Origin: Pseudomaricurvus sp033283175
Lineage (GTDB): Bacteria > Pseudomonadota > Gammaproteobacteria > Pseudomonadales > Cellvibrionaceae
Length of the DNA stretch: 64,000 bases
Reading direction: 5' to 3'
Assembly (NCBI GenBank): GCA_033283175.1
Contig: JAWMQM010000001.1
Span: forward strand, 1,116,001-1,180,000
The position numbers and the translations under genes are program-made. Below are positions 25,479-34,217 of the stretch, one piece after another. Below the pieces are notes generated by a model, which was not told the DNA's origin, ran no database searches, and saw only the letters and a program-made list of their open reading frames with translations. Positions within the stretch are counted from its first letter, which is position 1, and every line of letters starts with the position of its first letter.

Positions 25479-26396
25479 GTGATCCGCATACAAAACCTGC
25501 GCTATTCCTACCCCTCCAGCCCGCATCCCAGTCTCAAGGATATTTCGCTGGAGATCGGTGAAGGCAGCCTGTTTGGCCTGCTGGGCCCCAATGGCGCCGG
25601 CAAAACCACCTTGCTATCCATCCTCAGTGGGCTTCTGCCCTGCCCCCCGGGGCAGGTGTGGATCAACGACCTCGATCTTGCCCAGCCAGGTACCCTGCAG
25701 CGGACACGACTGGCACTGGTGCCGCAGGAGTACGCGTTTTACCTGCCGCTGACGGTGCAACAGAACCTGGAGTTTTTCGCCGGGGTGCAGGGACTGAACC
25801 AGCAGCAGCGGCAACAGCGCATTGCCCGGGCCGCCGCCCAGACCGGCCTCAGTGAACGCCTCGGCGACCGCGCCGGCAATCTCTCCGGCGGTCTCAAGCG
25901 GCGCCTCAACCTGGCCATCGGTCTGCTGAACGAGCCGCGCCTGCTGTTATTGGATGAGCCCACAGTGGGTATCGACCCCCACTCCCGTCACTTTATCCTG
26001 CAGACCATCGCTGCGCTCAATGCCCAGGGCACCACGGTGATTTACACCTCCCACTACATGGAGGAGGTGGAGAGCCTCTGCGATCGTATCGCCATTGTGG
26101 ATCACGGCGAGATCCGCCTGCAGGGCGAGCTGCAGGCACTGCTGGAGAAGCAGGGCAGCGAGCGCCTGAGCCTGGAACTGCAGCAGCCCCTGGGAGCCGG
26201 CGAGCGCGCCCTGCTGCCTGCCTTGGTTACAGTCAGCGATTGCGGCCGCCAGCTGGACGCCCAACCGGCCGGTATCCGTGAGCTGTTGTCCCTGGTGCAG
26301 CAGCTGCAGCACCTGGGCATCGTGCGGGTACGCTACGGCCAGCACAATCTGGAATCCCTGTTCCTCGATCTCACCCACCGCAGCCTGAGGGACTGA
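25479..26396 (+). CDS. ABC transporter ATP-binding protein
   Basis: The protein has Walker A (GPNGAGKTT, 36-44), signature NLSGGLKRR, and Walker B LLLLDEPTVGIDPHSR. It is close to drug and lipid exporter ATPases such as the CcmA/YhhJ group. I take GTG at 25479 (305 residues, IRIQNLRYSYP start) as the family N-terminus; GTG at 25419 would add 20 unrelated residues. No clear ribosome site is seen for either. It pairs with the permease two bases downstream. It may export the resorcinol or pigment intermediate. Confidence 0.88.
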   Translation: MIRIQNLRYSYPSSPHPSLKDISLEIGEGSLFGLLGPNGAGKTTLLSILSGLLPCPPGQVWINDLDLAQPGTLQRTRLALVPQEYAFYLPLTVQQNLEFFAGVQGLNQQQRQQRIARAAAQTGLSERLGDRAGNLSGGLKRRLNLAIGLLNEPRLLLLDEPTVGIDPHSRHFILQTIAALNAQGTTVIYTSHYMEEVESLCDRIAIVDHGEIRLQGELQALLEKQGSERLSLELQQPLGAGERALLPALVTVSDCGRQLDAQPAGIRELLSLVQQLQHLGIVRVRYGQHNLESLFLDLTHRSLRD

Positions 26397-26397
26397 T

Positions 26398-27567
26398 ATG
26401 TCTGCTACCGGATTCCTGATCAGGAAAGAATTACAGTTATTGGGGCGCGATCCCCACGGACTGGCACTGCTGTTCCTGATGCCGGCGGTGTTTATCCTGG
26501 TGATGACCTTTGCGTTGCAAAACCAGTACTCACTCAATACCGACACCCGCCTCGACTACCTGCTGCTGGACCGCGACCAGAGCGAGGCCAGTGCCCGCTT
26601 CGTGGAGGGGCTGGCCGAGGTGGGCACCTTTAACCGCCTGCCGGACAGCGGCGATGAAGCGGCACTGCGCGCCCGCGCACAGGCGGATGACGCCAAATTT
26701 CTGCTGATTATCAACACCGGCTTCACCGGGCAGCTGGCCGCACAGCAAACCGCTGTAGAACTGCTCTTTGCCCCCGGCACCTCACCCATTTTTACCGTTG
26801 TGGTGGAGAGCCAGGTGAGCTTTCTGCTCAAGCGCCTCAGCCTGGAGCTGAGTTACGGTGAACTGCTGGAGTCCGCCGAGGACATCCGGCAGCTGATCAA
26901 CAACAACGATCTCTACCGCGCCAGCTCCCTGTTTGAAGGCGAACAGCAGTACCCCACCTCGGTGCAGCAGAACGTGCCCGCCTGGTTGCTCTTCGCCATG
27001 TTCTTTATTGCCATTCCCCTCTCCACCACTTTTATCAGCGAGCGCCAGCAGGGCACCCTGACACGGCTGCGCAGCCAGGGCATTGGTCGCGGCCAGCTGC
27101 TGGCGGGCAAACTGATCCCCTATTTCGGCATCAACCTGCTGCAGGTGGTGATGCTGTTTTTGATTGGGCTCTACCTGGTGCCCTGGCTGGGTGGCGATCA
27201 GTTAACCCTCGGCCAGCACCCCTGGGCGCTGCTGGTGATTGCACTGGCCGCCAGCCTCGCCGCCGTCTGCTACGCCCTGCTGGTGGCGCAGCTGGCCGGC
27301 ACCGTGGAGCAGGCCACCATGTTTGCCGCTGTGTGCAACATCATCATGGCAGCGCTCGGCGGGGTGATGGTGCCACGCTTTATCATGCCCGCTACAATGC
27401 AGCAGCTGAGTGACCTCTCCCCCATGGCCTGGGGACTGGAGGGCTTTTTTGACATTCTGCTGCGCGGCGGCGATGTGATGTCGGTGTTGCCGGAAGCGGG
27501 CAAGCTGCTGCTGTTTGCCGCCGCCATGGTGGCGCTGGCCACCCTGATTGAACGCCGCAGGGCCTGA
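26398..27567 (+). CDS. ABC-2 type permease
   Basis: The 389-residue protein has an N-terminal helix (about 20-40), a large periplasmic domain to about 195, and five C-terminal helices with FISERQQGTLTRLRSQGI, the ABC-2 membrane signature. It overlaps no gene but starts two bases after the ATPase stop, so the two make one exporter. The combination of ABC-2 exporter and APE/DAR genes also occurs in flexirubin loci; the transported molecule is not known. Confidence 0.88.
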   Translation: MSATGFLIRKELQLLGRDPHGLALLFLMPAVFILVMTFALQNQYSLNTDTRLDYLLLDRDQSEASARFVEGLAEVGTFNRLPDSGDEAALRARAQADDAKFLLIINTGFTGQLAAQQTAVELLFAPGTSPIFTVVVESQVSFLLKRLSLELSYGELLESAEDIRQLINNNDLYRASSLFEGEQQYPTSVQQNVPAWLLFAMFFIAIPLSTTFISERQQGTLTRLRSQGIGRGQLLAGKLIPYFGINLLQVVMLFLIGLYLVPWLGGDQLTLGQHPWALLVIALAASLAAVCYALLVAQLAGTVEQATMFAAVCNIIMAALGGVMVPRFIMPATMQQLSDLSPMAWGLEGFFDILLRGGDVMSVLPEAGKLLLFAAAMVALATLIERRRA

Positions 27568-27623
27568 GTGTGACGGTGGCCGGCACTCACCAGAATCCCT
27601 TACCGACTGACTGAAGAAGAATC

Positions 27624-27875
27624 ATGGAAACACTGAAAGCCGAGCTGAAACAGCTGATCGTCGACGAGTGCGACGTGGATGTCAGCGCCGACGAGATCCT
27701 CGACGACGAGTTCCTGCTGGGGGGAGAGAGTCGCCTCAACCTGGACTCCCTGGATGCCCTCAGCATCTCGCTGGAGGTGAAGCGTCGCTTTGGCAAACAC
27801 ATCGACAGCGGCAACGAAACCCGCCTGGCACTGACCTCGGTCAACACCCTGGCACAGTTTATCAGCGGTGAATAA
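27624..27875 (+). CDS. Acyl carrier protein 3
   Basis: The 83-residue protein has LNLDSLDALSISLEV with the carrier serine at Ser42. It is separated from the two ape carrier proteins by the exporter genes and sits directly before the second ketosynthase pair. It probably serves the chain that feeds the dialkylresorcinol arm; this is inference from position. Confidence 0.92.
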   Translation: METLKAELKQLIVDECDVDVSADEILDDEFLLGGESRLNLDSLDALSISLEVKRRFGKHIDSGNETRLALTSVNTLAQFISGE

Positions 27876-27878
27876 GCC

Positions 27879-29048
27879 GTGAGTGTGGCGCTGCAGCGTC
27901 CGGTCCAGATTGCCGGCGGGGGGCTTGTCAGTGCCCTGGGCAACAACCTGCCCCGTACCCTGGAAGCCCTCTACCAAGGGAAGAATCCCGCCCTGGCCAC
28001 CACGGTGGAGCTGTTCCGGCCGCCGCTGCAGATTCCCTATTGCGGGGTCAGCGGCGGGCCCGACGACGCAGAAGAGCGACTGCAATGGCTGCTGGACCAA
28101 GCCCTGCAGCAGCTGTTTGCCAGCACCCCTCTGAGTGCGACCGAGCGAAGGGAGACCGCACTGTTTATTGGCTCCTCCTGCTATGGCATCGGTATCGGCG
28201 AACAGCGCTACCAGCAAGCCTGGCAGAGCGAGCCAGCCAGCGCCGTACCACTGCCACTGGACGGCTTTCTGCAAGTGAGCCGCCACCTGCGCAGCCAGCA
28301 CCAACTCTGCGGCCCCGACTTCTCCTTCAATACCGCCTGCAGTGCCAGTGCCAACGCCCTGCTGGCTGCCGCCACCGCCATCAACAGCGGTCTCTGTCGC
28401 CATGCACTGGTGGTGGGACTGGAGGCACGCAACGACACCACCCTCGGCGGTTTTCACAGCATGCAGCTGCTGGCCTCCAATGGCATGCGCCCCTTCGACC
28501 GCGAACGCAACGGGCTGCTATTGGGTGAGGGCTGTGGTGTACTGCTGCTGACCGCCGCCGACGGCGAGCCATCCGGCCTGCAGTTGCTGGGTGGCGCCAG
28601 CCAGTGCGACACCTACAGTATCTCCACCTCCAACCCGGATGGCTCCAGCATCGCCGCCGTCATGCAGGAGGCGCTGGAGAACTGCGGGCTGCAACCGGCG
28701 GATATACGGGGCATCAAGGCCCACGGCACCGCCACCCCGCTTAATGACGACAGCGAAGCCGCCGGTATGCGGTTGCTGTTTGGCGATGCCATGCCACCCT
28801 TTTTCAGCCTCAAGGCGGCCCTCGGCCACACCCTCGGCAGCTGCGGCGCCATGGAGACCCTGCTTGCCAGTGCCTGCCTGCAGCACGGGCTGCTGCCCGC
28901 CAGCAGCGGCTTCCAGCACGCCGACCCGACGCTGGGCGTGGTGCCCACCACCGCGCCGCAATCGGCAGAGGACGGCCACTACCTGCTGAACTTCTTCGGC
29001 TTTGGCGGCAACAACTGCAGCCTGGTGCTGCGCTACGGCGGAGAGTAA
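27879..29048 (+). CDS. Beta-ketoacyl-ACP synthase (second set)
   Basis: The 389-residue condensing enzyme starts at GTG 27879, three bases after the carrier protein. The catalytic Cys154 lies in NTACSASANALL, with AHGTATPLND and LGHTLGSCGAME for the two histidines. It is a distinct KAS from ApeO and ApeR and would work with the partner at 29053. A fatty or polyene chain for the resorcinol arm is the likely product. Confidence 0.9.
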   Translation: MSVALQRPVQIAGGGLVSALGNNLPRTLEALYQGKNPALATTVELFRPPLQIPYCGVSGGPDDAEERLQWLLDQALQQLFASTPLSATERRETALFIGSSCYGIGIGEQRYQQAWQSEPASAVPLPLDGFLQVSRHLRSQHQLCGPDFSFNTACSASANALLAAATAINSGLCRHALVVGLEARNDTTLGGFHSMQLLASNGMRPFDRERNGLLLGEGCGVLLLTAADGEPSGLQLLGGASQCDTYSISTSNPDGSSIAAVMQEALENCGLQPADIRGIKAHGTATPLNDDSEAAGMRLLFGDAMPPFFSLKAALGHTLGSCGAMETLLASACLQHGLLPASSGFQHADPTLGVVPTTAPQSAEDGHYLLNFFGFGGNNCSLVLRYGGE

Positions 29049-29052
29049 GGGG

Positions 29053-29934
29053 ATGGACAAACTCGATATCCTCGCCTGTGGCGACTACTACGCCAGCATC
29101 ACCGACGAGCTGCCGCCCGCCGACCTGCGCGCTGAGGTGAACGCGGCCTGCCGGGAGCGACCGCGGCGTATTGACCGCTACACCCAGCTGGCGCTGCTGG
29201 GCTCTGCCCGCTGCGTCGGCGAGCAGCCGCTGGCCCCCCGCACCGGCCTCTACATGGGCTCGCGCTTTGCCTCGCTGAGCAATGCCATCACCATGCACGA
29301 GCAGATGATCGGCCACGGCGACACTCCCAAGCCGGCCCACTTTATCAACTCCCTCAGCAACTCTGCCTCGTTCTACGTCGCCCGCAACCTGGAACTCAGC
29401 GGCCGCAACCAGTTTGTCTCCCGTGGCGATGCCTCCACTGTGGCGGCGCTGCAACTGGCCAGCCTCGACCTGTTGAGCGGCACCGTGGATGAAGCCCTCG
29501 TGGGTATTGTGGAGGAGGCGGTCACGCCGCTGCTGCACCACAGCCAGCGACTCGGCGTTGAGGATGCCGGCACAACCCTGGGCGAAGGCAGCCATTGGCT
29601 GCGGTTGGTGAGGAGCGGCAGCGGCGCTGCCGCGCTGGGGCAGGTGGATCAGCTGCTCTGTTTGGCGGACACCGATGCCCTGCGGCAGTGGCTGCACACC
29701 ATGCAATCGGAGCGGGAGGGGACTTTGCTGTTTGCCGCTCCCACCTGTCTCCCAGCGGTTGCAGGGTTGTGGCAGGGGGGCTGGTTTGAGCCGCCGCTGG
29801 CTTACTATCCCGCCATCAGTGCCGGGGCGTTGCTGGCGTTTGTGCAGCAGGCTCCCACCGGTGCCGGGACGTTGTTGTGTGTGACGGGGGATGAGGAGGG
29901 GCGGTGGCATGTGGTGAGGGTTACTTGCGGCTGA
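29053..29934 (+). CDS. Ketosynthase-like chain-length-factor protein without catalytic Cys
   Basis: The 293-residue protein is thiolase-fold: LYMGSRFASLSNA and FINSLSNSASFYVARNL align to the KAS core. At the nucleophile position the sequence is FVSRGDASTVAALQ: Asp126 replaces the Cys. It therefore cannot condense alone and resembles a chain-length factor paired with the synthase just upstream. GAGAG precedes the ATG; a frame start at 29002 lies inside the upstream gene. It is the last plus-strand gene before the non-coding island. Confidence 0.75.
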   Translation: MDKLDILACGDYYASITDELPPADLRAEVNAACRERPRRIDRYTQLALLGSARCVGEQPLAPRTGLYMGSRFASLSNAITMHEQMIGHGDTPKPAHFINSLSNSASFYVARNLELSGRNQFVSRGDASTVAALQLASLDLLSGTVDEALVGIVEEAVTPLLHHSQRLGVEDAGTTLGEGSHWLRLVRSGSGAAALGQVDQLLCLADTDALRQWLHTMQSEREGTLLFAAPTCLPAVAGLWQGGWFEPPLAYYPAISAGALLAFVQQAPTGAGTLLCVTGDEEGRWHVVRVTCG

Positions 29935-29981
29935 TGGCTTCCTGCTGAGAAATGGGTTTCCGTAGTGGATTTGAGCTGTGG

Positions 29982-30013
29982 GTTTCGCCCTGCTGGGCGA
30001 GTCACTTTTCTTT
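29982..30013 (+). repeat. Left copy of long inverted repeat
   Basis: This 32-base copy, GTTTCGCCCTGCTGGGCGAG then TCACTTTTCTTT, matches the reverse complement of 30597-30628 at 31 of 32 positions. The pair encloses 583 bases including the REP-like palindrome. Confidence 0.85.
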
Positions 30014-30226
30014 AGGCAAAGAAATACCGATACAGCGGGCACACGTGAGTAACCAAAAGAAAGCCCAGCCCCACCTCCGCGCCGGAAAGCAAAAACACGC
30101 TTTCCGGTTCCCTGTGCTCCTCGCGCTTCCGGGGTCGCCTTGATGCGCCCTCCACCACTGCGGTGCTCGGAGCTGCGTAGGGCCCCCCAAGTCCGTGCCA
30201 TATTCAAAACAGATTTCAAAAAGCCG

Positions 30227-30304
30227 AAAAGATCGCGCGGAGGACCGCGCTCCTACGAACCCGGATCGTGCGCTGTAGGAGCGCGGTCCTCCGCGCGATC
30301 TTTT
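30227..30304. repeat. REP-like perfect palindrome (30-bp arms)
   Basis: Arms 30227-30256 and 30275-30304 are perfect reverse complements around an 18-base spacer. Each starts with AAAAGATCGCGCGG and ends with GCTCCTAC, like the element at 887-964, though the middle differs (GAGGACCGC against GGGAGCGG). The two are members of one dispersed repeat family. Confidence 0.85.
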
Positions 30305-30574
30305 GAATTTGCAATAACCATGGCACTGGCACGGACTCGATCCCCGTGCGAGCTGCCGAACGGAGGGCTGGCTGTGGGGGAGAAGCGCACATGGACGTGC
30401 GCTTCAGGCCTGTTGGGCCAGGAGGGCCCATCAGGCCGACCCCCGCAGACAGGCCGGAGAGAGGGGAGTCAGCTGGTGCCTTTTACCAGCTGACCAGCGA
30501 ACCGGGTCGCCTTTTGAAGGACACGGATGTCCAAATGCCGCTGGCGCATGGATGCGCAGGAGCGGCCATTGGTT

Positions 30575-30606
30575 ACTTTTCTTTTGGGCGACAGCAAAAG
30601 AAAAGT
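30575..30606. terminator. Possible bidirectional terminator hairpin
   Basis: ACTTTTCTTTTG at 30575-30586 pairs perfectly with CAAAAGAAAAGT at 30595-30606 around an eight-base loop. It is A/T-rich rather than GC-rich, and its right arm overlaps the right copy of the long inverted repeat, so it may be part of that element. Confidence 0.35.
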
Positions 30607-30628
30607 GATTCGCCCAGCAGGGCGAAAC
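30597..30628 (-). repeat. Right copy of long inverted repeat
   Basis: The copy in opposite orientation to 29982-30013, with one mismatch in 32 bases. It ends 65 bases before the stop of the BtrH-like gene. Confidence 0.85.
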
Positions 30629-30693
30629 AGGCAGCCCAAATTCACAACATAAATCAAAAAAGAGCGCCAGACAAAAAAGCACCACACAGAAGA

Positions 30694-31683
30694 TCACCCA
30701 ATCGCCTTCCGCAAGTCCCGATACCCCTGCTCCTCCATTGCCGCCACCACCCGCAACTGCTCCGCCAGCTTGTGGTAATCCAGCGCCATCCGTCCCTTCA
30801 GCATCTTCGCTGCATAGAGCGCAAAGCGGCGCCACTCATCACCGGCGTCGGTAAACAGGTCGGCAGCAGCCTGCAGGCGTTCGTTCTGCAACAGCTCCGC
30901 CGACTCCTGCAGGAAGGAGGCGAACAGGAAGCGGAAACCGGCACCGCCGGTGCCGATCTCCTCCTGCATGCGCACCATGTGGCCTAGGATCAGCTGTTGC
31001 TGGTGGTCGCCGGTGGGGTCAAAGCCCTCCAGCTTGCGGGCCACGTAGTTGATGCCGCGCACGCCGATAAAGGGCAGCGGGGTCTCCAGCATCAGCTTCG
31101 ACGTGCGGCCGATGGCGGCCGGGATAACCCGCGGATAATCCACCATCTCCGGCATTTTTTCGGGATAGTAGATCAGCCCCTTGGGGGCCAGCATGCCTTT
31201 GACGAAGCGGGCGCGCTGCAGCGAGGGACCGTCGGCACGCACCGGGTGCTCGAAAGTGGGATCGCTGATGAGGTAATCCTCGCCATCGCGACCGTAGGCC
31301 ACCAGGTTGTGAGCGTTGAAGTGGAAACGCATGTTTTCCGGAAAGTAGGGCAGCCAGTAGACCGAGGTCTGCAGCCCTACCGGGCGCGCCTGGGCCAGGT
31401 GCTGGTCCAGTACCGCCATGCCCTGTTCAGGGCGACGGAAGCGCTGGAAGCGAAAGTTAATCCCCACCCGTTTGCTGAGGCCACGGATAATCATGCCCGG
31501 CGGCATGCGGTAGGCAAGCATGGGCATACCGCCGATCTTCAGCAGCGGGATGTAGGCGTAGGTGAGCGCGGCCGAGAGGCCAAACACCATGGGCTCAGAC
31601 AGCGGTAACCCGTGATGGCGTAACAGGGAAGAGACCGCACCGCTTTCACAGTGGGCGGTCTGGCGGTGTTCAAAACTGGTCAT
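30694..31683 (-). CDS. BtrH-like acyltransferase
   Basis: The 329-residue protein starts TSFEHRQTAHCESGAVSSLL with Cys12 where C39-peptidase-fold enzymes hold the nucleophile; HNLVAYGRDGEDYLISDP further on provides His and Asp. This is the BtrH N-terminal domain pattern, with a DUF4872-like C-terminal region. BtrH moves an acyl group from a carrier protein to an amine of butirosin. Here, beside darAB, it could transfer an acyl chain from a carrier protein to another cluster product. The start overlaps the stop of the next gene upstream (ATGA). Homologues occur in flexirubin-type loci, from memory. Confidence 0.75.
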   Translation of the reverse strand: MTSFEHRQTAHCESGAVSSLLRHHGLPLSEPMVFGLSAALTYAYIPLLKIGGMPMLAYRMPPGMIIRGLSKRVGINFRFQRFRRPEQGMAVLDQHLAQARPVGLQTSVYWLPYFPENMRFHFNAHNLVAYGRDGEDYLISDPTFEHPVRADGPSLQRARFVKGMLAPKGLIYYPEKMPEMVDYPRVIPAAIGRTSKLMLETPLPFIGVRGINYVARKLEGFDPTGDHQQQLILGHMVRMQEEIGTGGAGFRFLFASFLQESAELLQNERLQAAADLFTDAGDEWRRFALYAAKMLKGRMALDYHKLAEQLRVVAAMEEQGYRDLRKAIG

Positions 31684-32105
31684 GACTGGGGCGAATCCGG
31701 TGTGGGAGGGGGCGGCAGGGAAGCCAATTCGGTGGCACTCAACTGCAGGGCCTGCTCATAGCGCTGCAGCTTGCGCGCAGACAGGCTGCTGAATACCTGC
31801 GGCCGCAAGTGACGACGCACCTGCCATTTGAAGAAGCCGGTGCTCTGCGCCAGCAGGGTGATGTCCATACGGCGGCTGTACATGTGGTATTCCAGCGCGG
31901 CGGACTCGCCCCGTTCCACCCTTGCCCGAGCGGCGGCACAGGCGCGACTGTATTCATCCAGCGCCTGCTGCAGCACGATCTCCTCGGCATCCCAGCCACT
32001 GGAAGCGACGGTGGTGTAGCGGCCGCTGGCATCGCGGGCGTAGAGGGCTTTGCGCTCGCCGCCGAGACCGGGGGCCTGATCCTGTGGCACCTCGTTCTCT
32101 TTCAT
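31680..32105 (-). CDS. Unknown protein of the darB operon
   Basis: I do not recognise this 141-residue protein. It is hydrophilic and helical, with AEEIVLQQALDEYSRACAAA and HMYSRRMDITLLAQSTGFFK in the middle and a Pro-rich tail. There is no signal peptide or membrane helix. It overlaps the BtrH-like start by four bases and follows darB three bases later, so it belongs to the operon and may assist one of those enzymes. Confidence 0.7.
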   Translation of the reverse strand: MKENEVPQDQAPGLGGERKALYARDASGRYTTVASSGWDAEEIVLQQALDEYSRACAAARARVERGESAALEYHMYSRRMDITLLAQSTGFFKWQVRRHLRPQVFSSLSARKLQRYEQALQLSATELASLPPPPTPDSPQS

Positions 32106-32108
32106 GTC

Positions 32109-33266
32109 TTACTCCGCGATTGTCTCTGGGCCACACACCTGCAGCAGCATAAACGACGACGAGAAGCGGCCGCTCTCCGGTACGTAGCAGAGGATGCGTT
32201 CACCCACCTGCAGGCGGCCGCTCTTCAGCAGCTCATCCAGCATGATGTAAATGGAGGCGGAGCCGGTGTTGCCGCAACGGCTGAGGTTGGTAAACCAGCG
32301 CTCGAAGGGGATCTCGCAGCCGGCGGTTTTCATGCCGTCGTAAAGGCGCTGGCGGAAGTATTCGGAAGAGTAGTGGGGGACAAAATAGTCCACCTGCTCC
32401 GCCAGCAACTGCCGCGCCTCAATCACCTCGGGCAACAGGCGCTCCACCGTCAGCGGCACAATGTTGGGATTGAGCAGTTTCACATCCTGCTTAATGGCAA
32501 ACACCGACTCATCCAGCCAGGTTTGCGGCGCCATCTCTTTCCAGCCCTGCAGTGAGCCGTCCTCGCGCTTGATGGCACCGGCGTACATACAGGCGTCCAG
32601 CTGGTCGGCGTAGGAGCGCACATCGATCCACTCGATACGCAGCGACAGGCCAGCGGCCGCCGGTTGCGGTGCCAGGCGCATGGCGCCGGCGCCGTCAGAG
32701 AGCATCCAGCGCAGGAAGTCCTTCTCGAACACCAGCTCCGGCTGTTTCTCCAGCGCCTCTACCCGGGCCTCCACCTCAGGCTCAAACAGGTGACCACGCA
32801 GCACCGCCGAGGCCACCTCGGAACCCGTCGCCACGGCCCGCTCGCACTGACCGGAGGCCACCGCCATCCAGGCGTACTTGAGTGCCGTCATGCCCGCCAG
32901 GCAGACGCCACTGGTGGCCACCACCTCGCAGGCCGGCAGTCGCAGCTCGCCCTGCACCATCACCGCGTGATTGGGCATCAGCTGGTCCGCCAGGCTGGTA
33001 CCGCAGGCCAGGCAACCGACAGCAGCGGGCTCCGGCGGCAGGGCACGAATGGCCTCGGCGGTGAGCTGGGCGTTGTTGTGGGTGGGCAGGCCGGTGGCCG
33101 GATCGATGGCGTAGTAGCGGGTTTGAATCCCATTGCTGCGCAACACCACCGAGCGCGCCCGGGAGGGTTTGTTGCCTGCCTGTCCCAGCACCGACTCCAT
33201 CTGGTCATTGACGACCGGGGCGTTGGGCAGGGCCGCAGCTGTGGCTGTGATATAAACGGATCTCAT
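32109..33266 (-). CDS. darB: KAS III-type ketosynthase (DarB-like)
   Basis: The 385-residue FabH-fold enzyme has Cys122 in ATSGVCLAGMTAL, His in YFVPHYSSEY and Asn in RCGNTGSAS, the full KAS III triad. DarB condenses two beta-ketoacyl units, giving a cyclohexanedione that is turned into a 2,5-dialkylresorcinol. It lies directly downstream of a DarA-type gene. No competing FabH role is likely because it carries an N-terminal extension and differs from FabH length (about 320). Confidence 0.82.
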   Translation of the reverse strand: MRSVYITATAAALPNAPVVNDQMESVLGQAGNKPSRARSVVLRSNGIQTRYYAIDPATGLPTHNNAQLTAEAIRALPPEPAAVGCLACGTSLADQLMPNHAVMVQGELRLPACEVVATSGVCLAGMTALKYAWMAVASGQCERAVATGSEVASAVLRGHLFEPEVEARVEALEKQPELVFEKDFLRWMLSDGAGAMRLAPQPAAAGLSLRIEWIDVRSYADQLDACMYAGAIKREDGSLQGWKEMAPQTWLDESVFAIKQDVKLLNPNIVPLTVERLLPEVIEARQLLAEQVDYFVPHYSSEYFRQRLYDGMKTAGCEIPFERWFTNLSRCGNTGSASIYIMLDELLKSGRLQVGERILCYVPESGRFSSSFMLLQVCGPETIAE

Positions 33267-33290
33267 CGGCTGTCCGTGCTCGTACTGAAC

Positions 33291-34217
33291 TTACTCTTCA
33301 CCGGATGGTGCACTGTAATAGGCCCGCTGGGCGGCTATGCGCTCGCGGGCGAAGGGCGCCACCAGTTTTTTAATCAACATACTCAGCGGAATCACGGTCG
33401 CAATCAGCGTCACCAGAAAAACCGCGTAAAACGCCAGCACCGGTTTGCGCTGCCAGCTGCGGGACGGCCCCAGCGCTCGCAACAGCCGGCCCCAGATACG
33501 GAAGGCCCGCTGACCGGCTTTTTCGCTGGACACCAGCGCCGGGTCAATGCGTACCGCCTGCAAGCCCCGTAACAGGTCTTCCTGCAAAGGCAGATCGCCC
33601 TGCAGGCGCTCACGAATCCGTTCACCAAAACGGCTGCAGGCTGCAATGCGTTCCGGCGCCACACCGGCTCGCGGTACCAGGCCACCGAAAAACGGCCCTT
33701 TGCGCCCCGTCGTCACCCACAGGGGCGTGGCAAAGAAGCTCAGCAAGCTGCCGGCCTCATCGGTCAGGGCCACATTACCTACCAGTTTGGCCCCCAGCTG
33801 CTGCAGGCGCGCCTTGACCCGCTCCTGTGCCATCAGCCACATATCACGGCAGGCGATCAGGGTGACTACCGGGGTATCACGCAGCAGTTTGGTCGCCAGT
33901 TCACTCTGCAAAAAGGCGGTAACCGGCAGCGAGGGTGACAGGAACCACACCTGGTAGGCGAGGATGATCAGGTCAAACTGTTCATCACCCTTAAGAGCAG
34001 AAGGCTGCAGCGGCGGCGGGTCGTCGTAGACCGCCTCGGGGAACACATCCAGGAAACGCAGGAATGGCCAGGGGAAAGGGAAGGGCTCCTGTGGCCGCAG
34101 CGCCTCGAAGGTAACCTCGACGGCTTCTGACGCCTGCAGTGGCGCCACAAAGGCCGCCACGGCATCGTTCAGCTGCCCTGTCTGGGAAAAGTGAATGACC
34201 AGGATCTTTTTCTTCAC
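33291..34217 (-). CDS. darA: Dialkylresorcinol condensing enzyme-type protein (DarA-like)
   Basis: The protein begins KKKILVIHFSQTGQLNDA, a flavodoxin-like FMN-binding loop (SQTGQL), as in the proteins annotated as DarA. About 308 residues follow from GTG at 34217, with a C-terminal membrane helix near residues 262-285. DarA is proposed to complete the aromatic ring of the resorcinol. An upstream in-frame start at 34292 would add 25 unrelated residues, so GTG with GGGGAT upstream is preferred. It is first in the minus-strand operon and diverges from the dehydratase gene. Confidence 0.8.
   Translation of the reverse strand: MKKKILVIHFSQTGQLNDAVAAFVAPLQASEAVEVTFEALRPQEPFPFPWPFLRFLDVFPEAVYDDPPPLQPSALKGDEQFDLIILAYQVWFLSPSLPVTAFLQSELATKLLRDTPVVTLIACRDMWLMAQERVKARLQQLGAKLVGNVALTDEAGSLLSFFATPLWVTTGRKGPFFGGLVPRAGVAPERIAACSRFGERIRERLQGDLPLQEDLLRGLQAVRIDPALVSSEKAGQRAFRIWGRLLRALGPSRSWQRKPVLAFYAVFLVTLIATVIPLSMLIKKLVAPFARERIAAQRAYYSAPSGEE

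Larger units (their letters stand above)
29935..30693. other. Repeat-rich non-coding island between convergent operons
   Basis: The 759 bases hold no convincing gene. They contain a long inverted repeat (29982-30013 with 30597-30628), a REP-like palindrome (30227-30304), and stems at 30083-30108 (CCGGAAAGC with GCTTTCCGG) and 30575-30606. The two operons run into it from both sides, so it must hold their ends. Confidence 0.7.

Noticed and set aside
29952..30493. Short open frames in the non-coding island (29952-30143 and 30140-30493)
   Set aside because: They run through the inverted repeats and REP-like palindrome, have no ribosome site or family match and odd Arg/Pro-rich composition.
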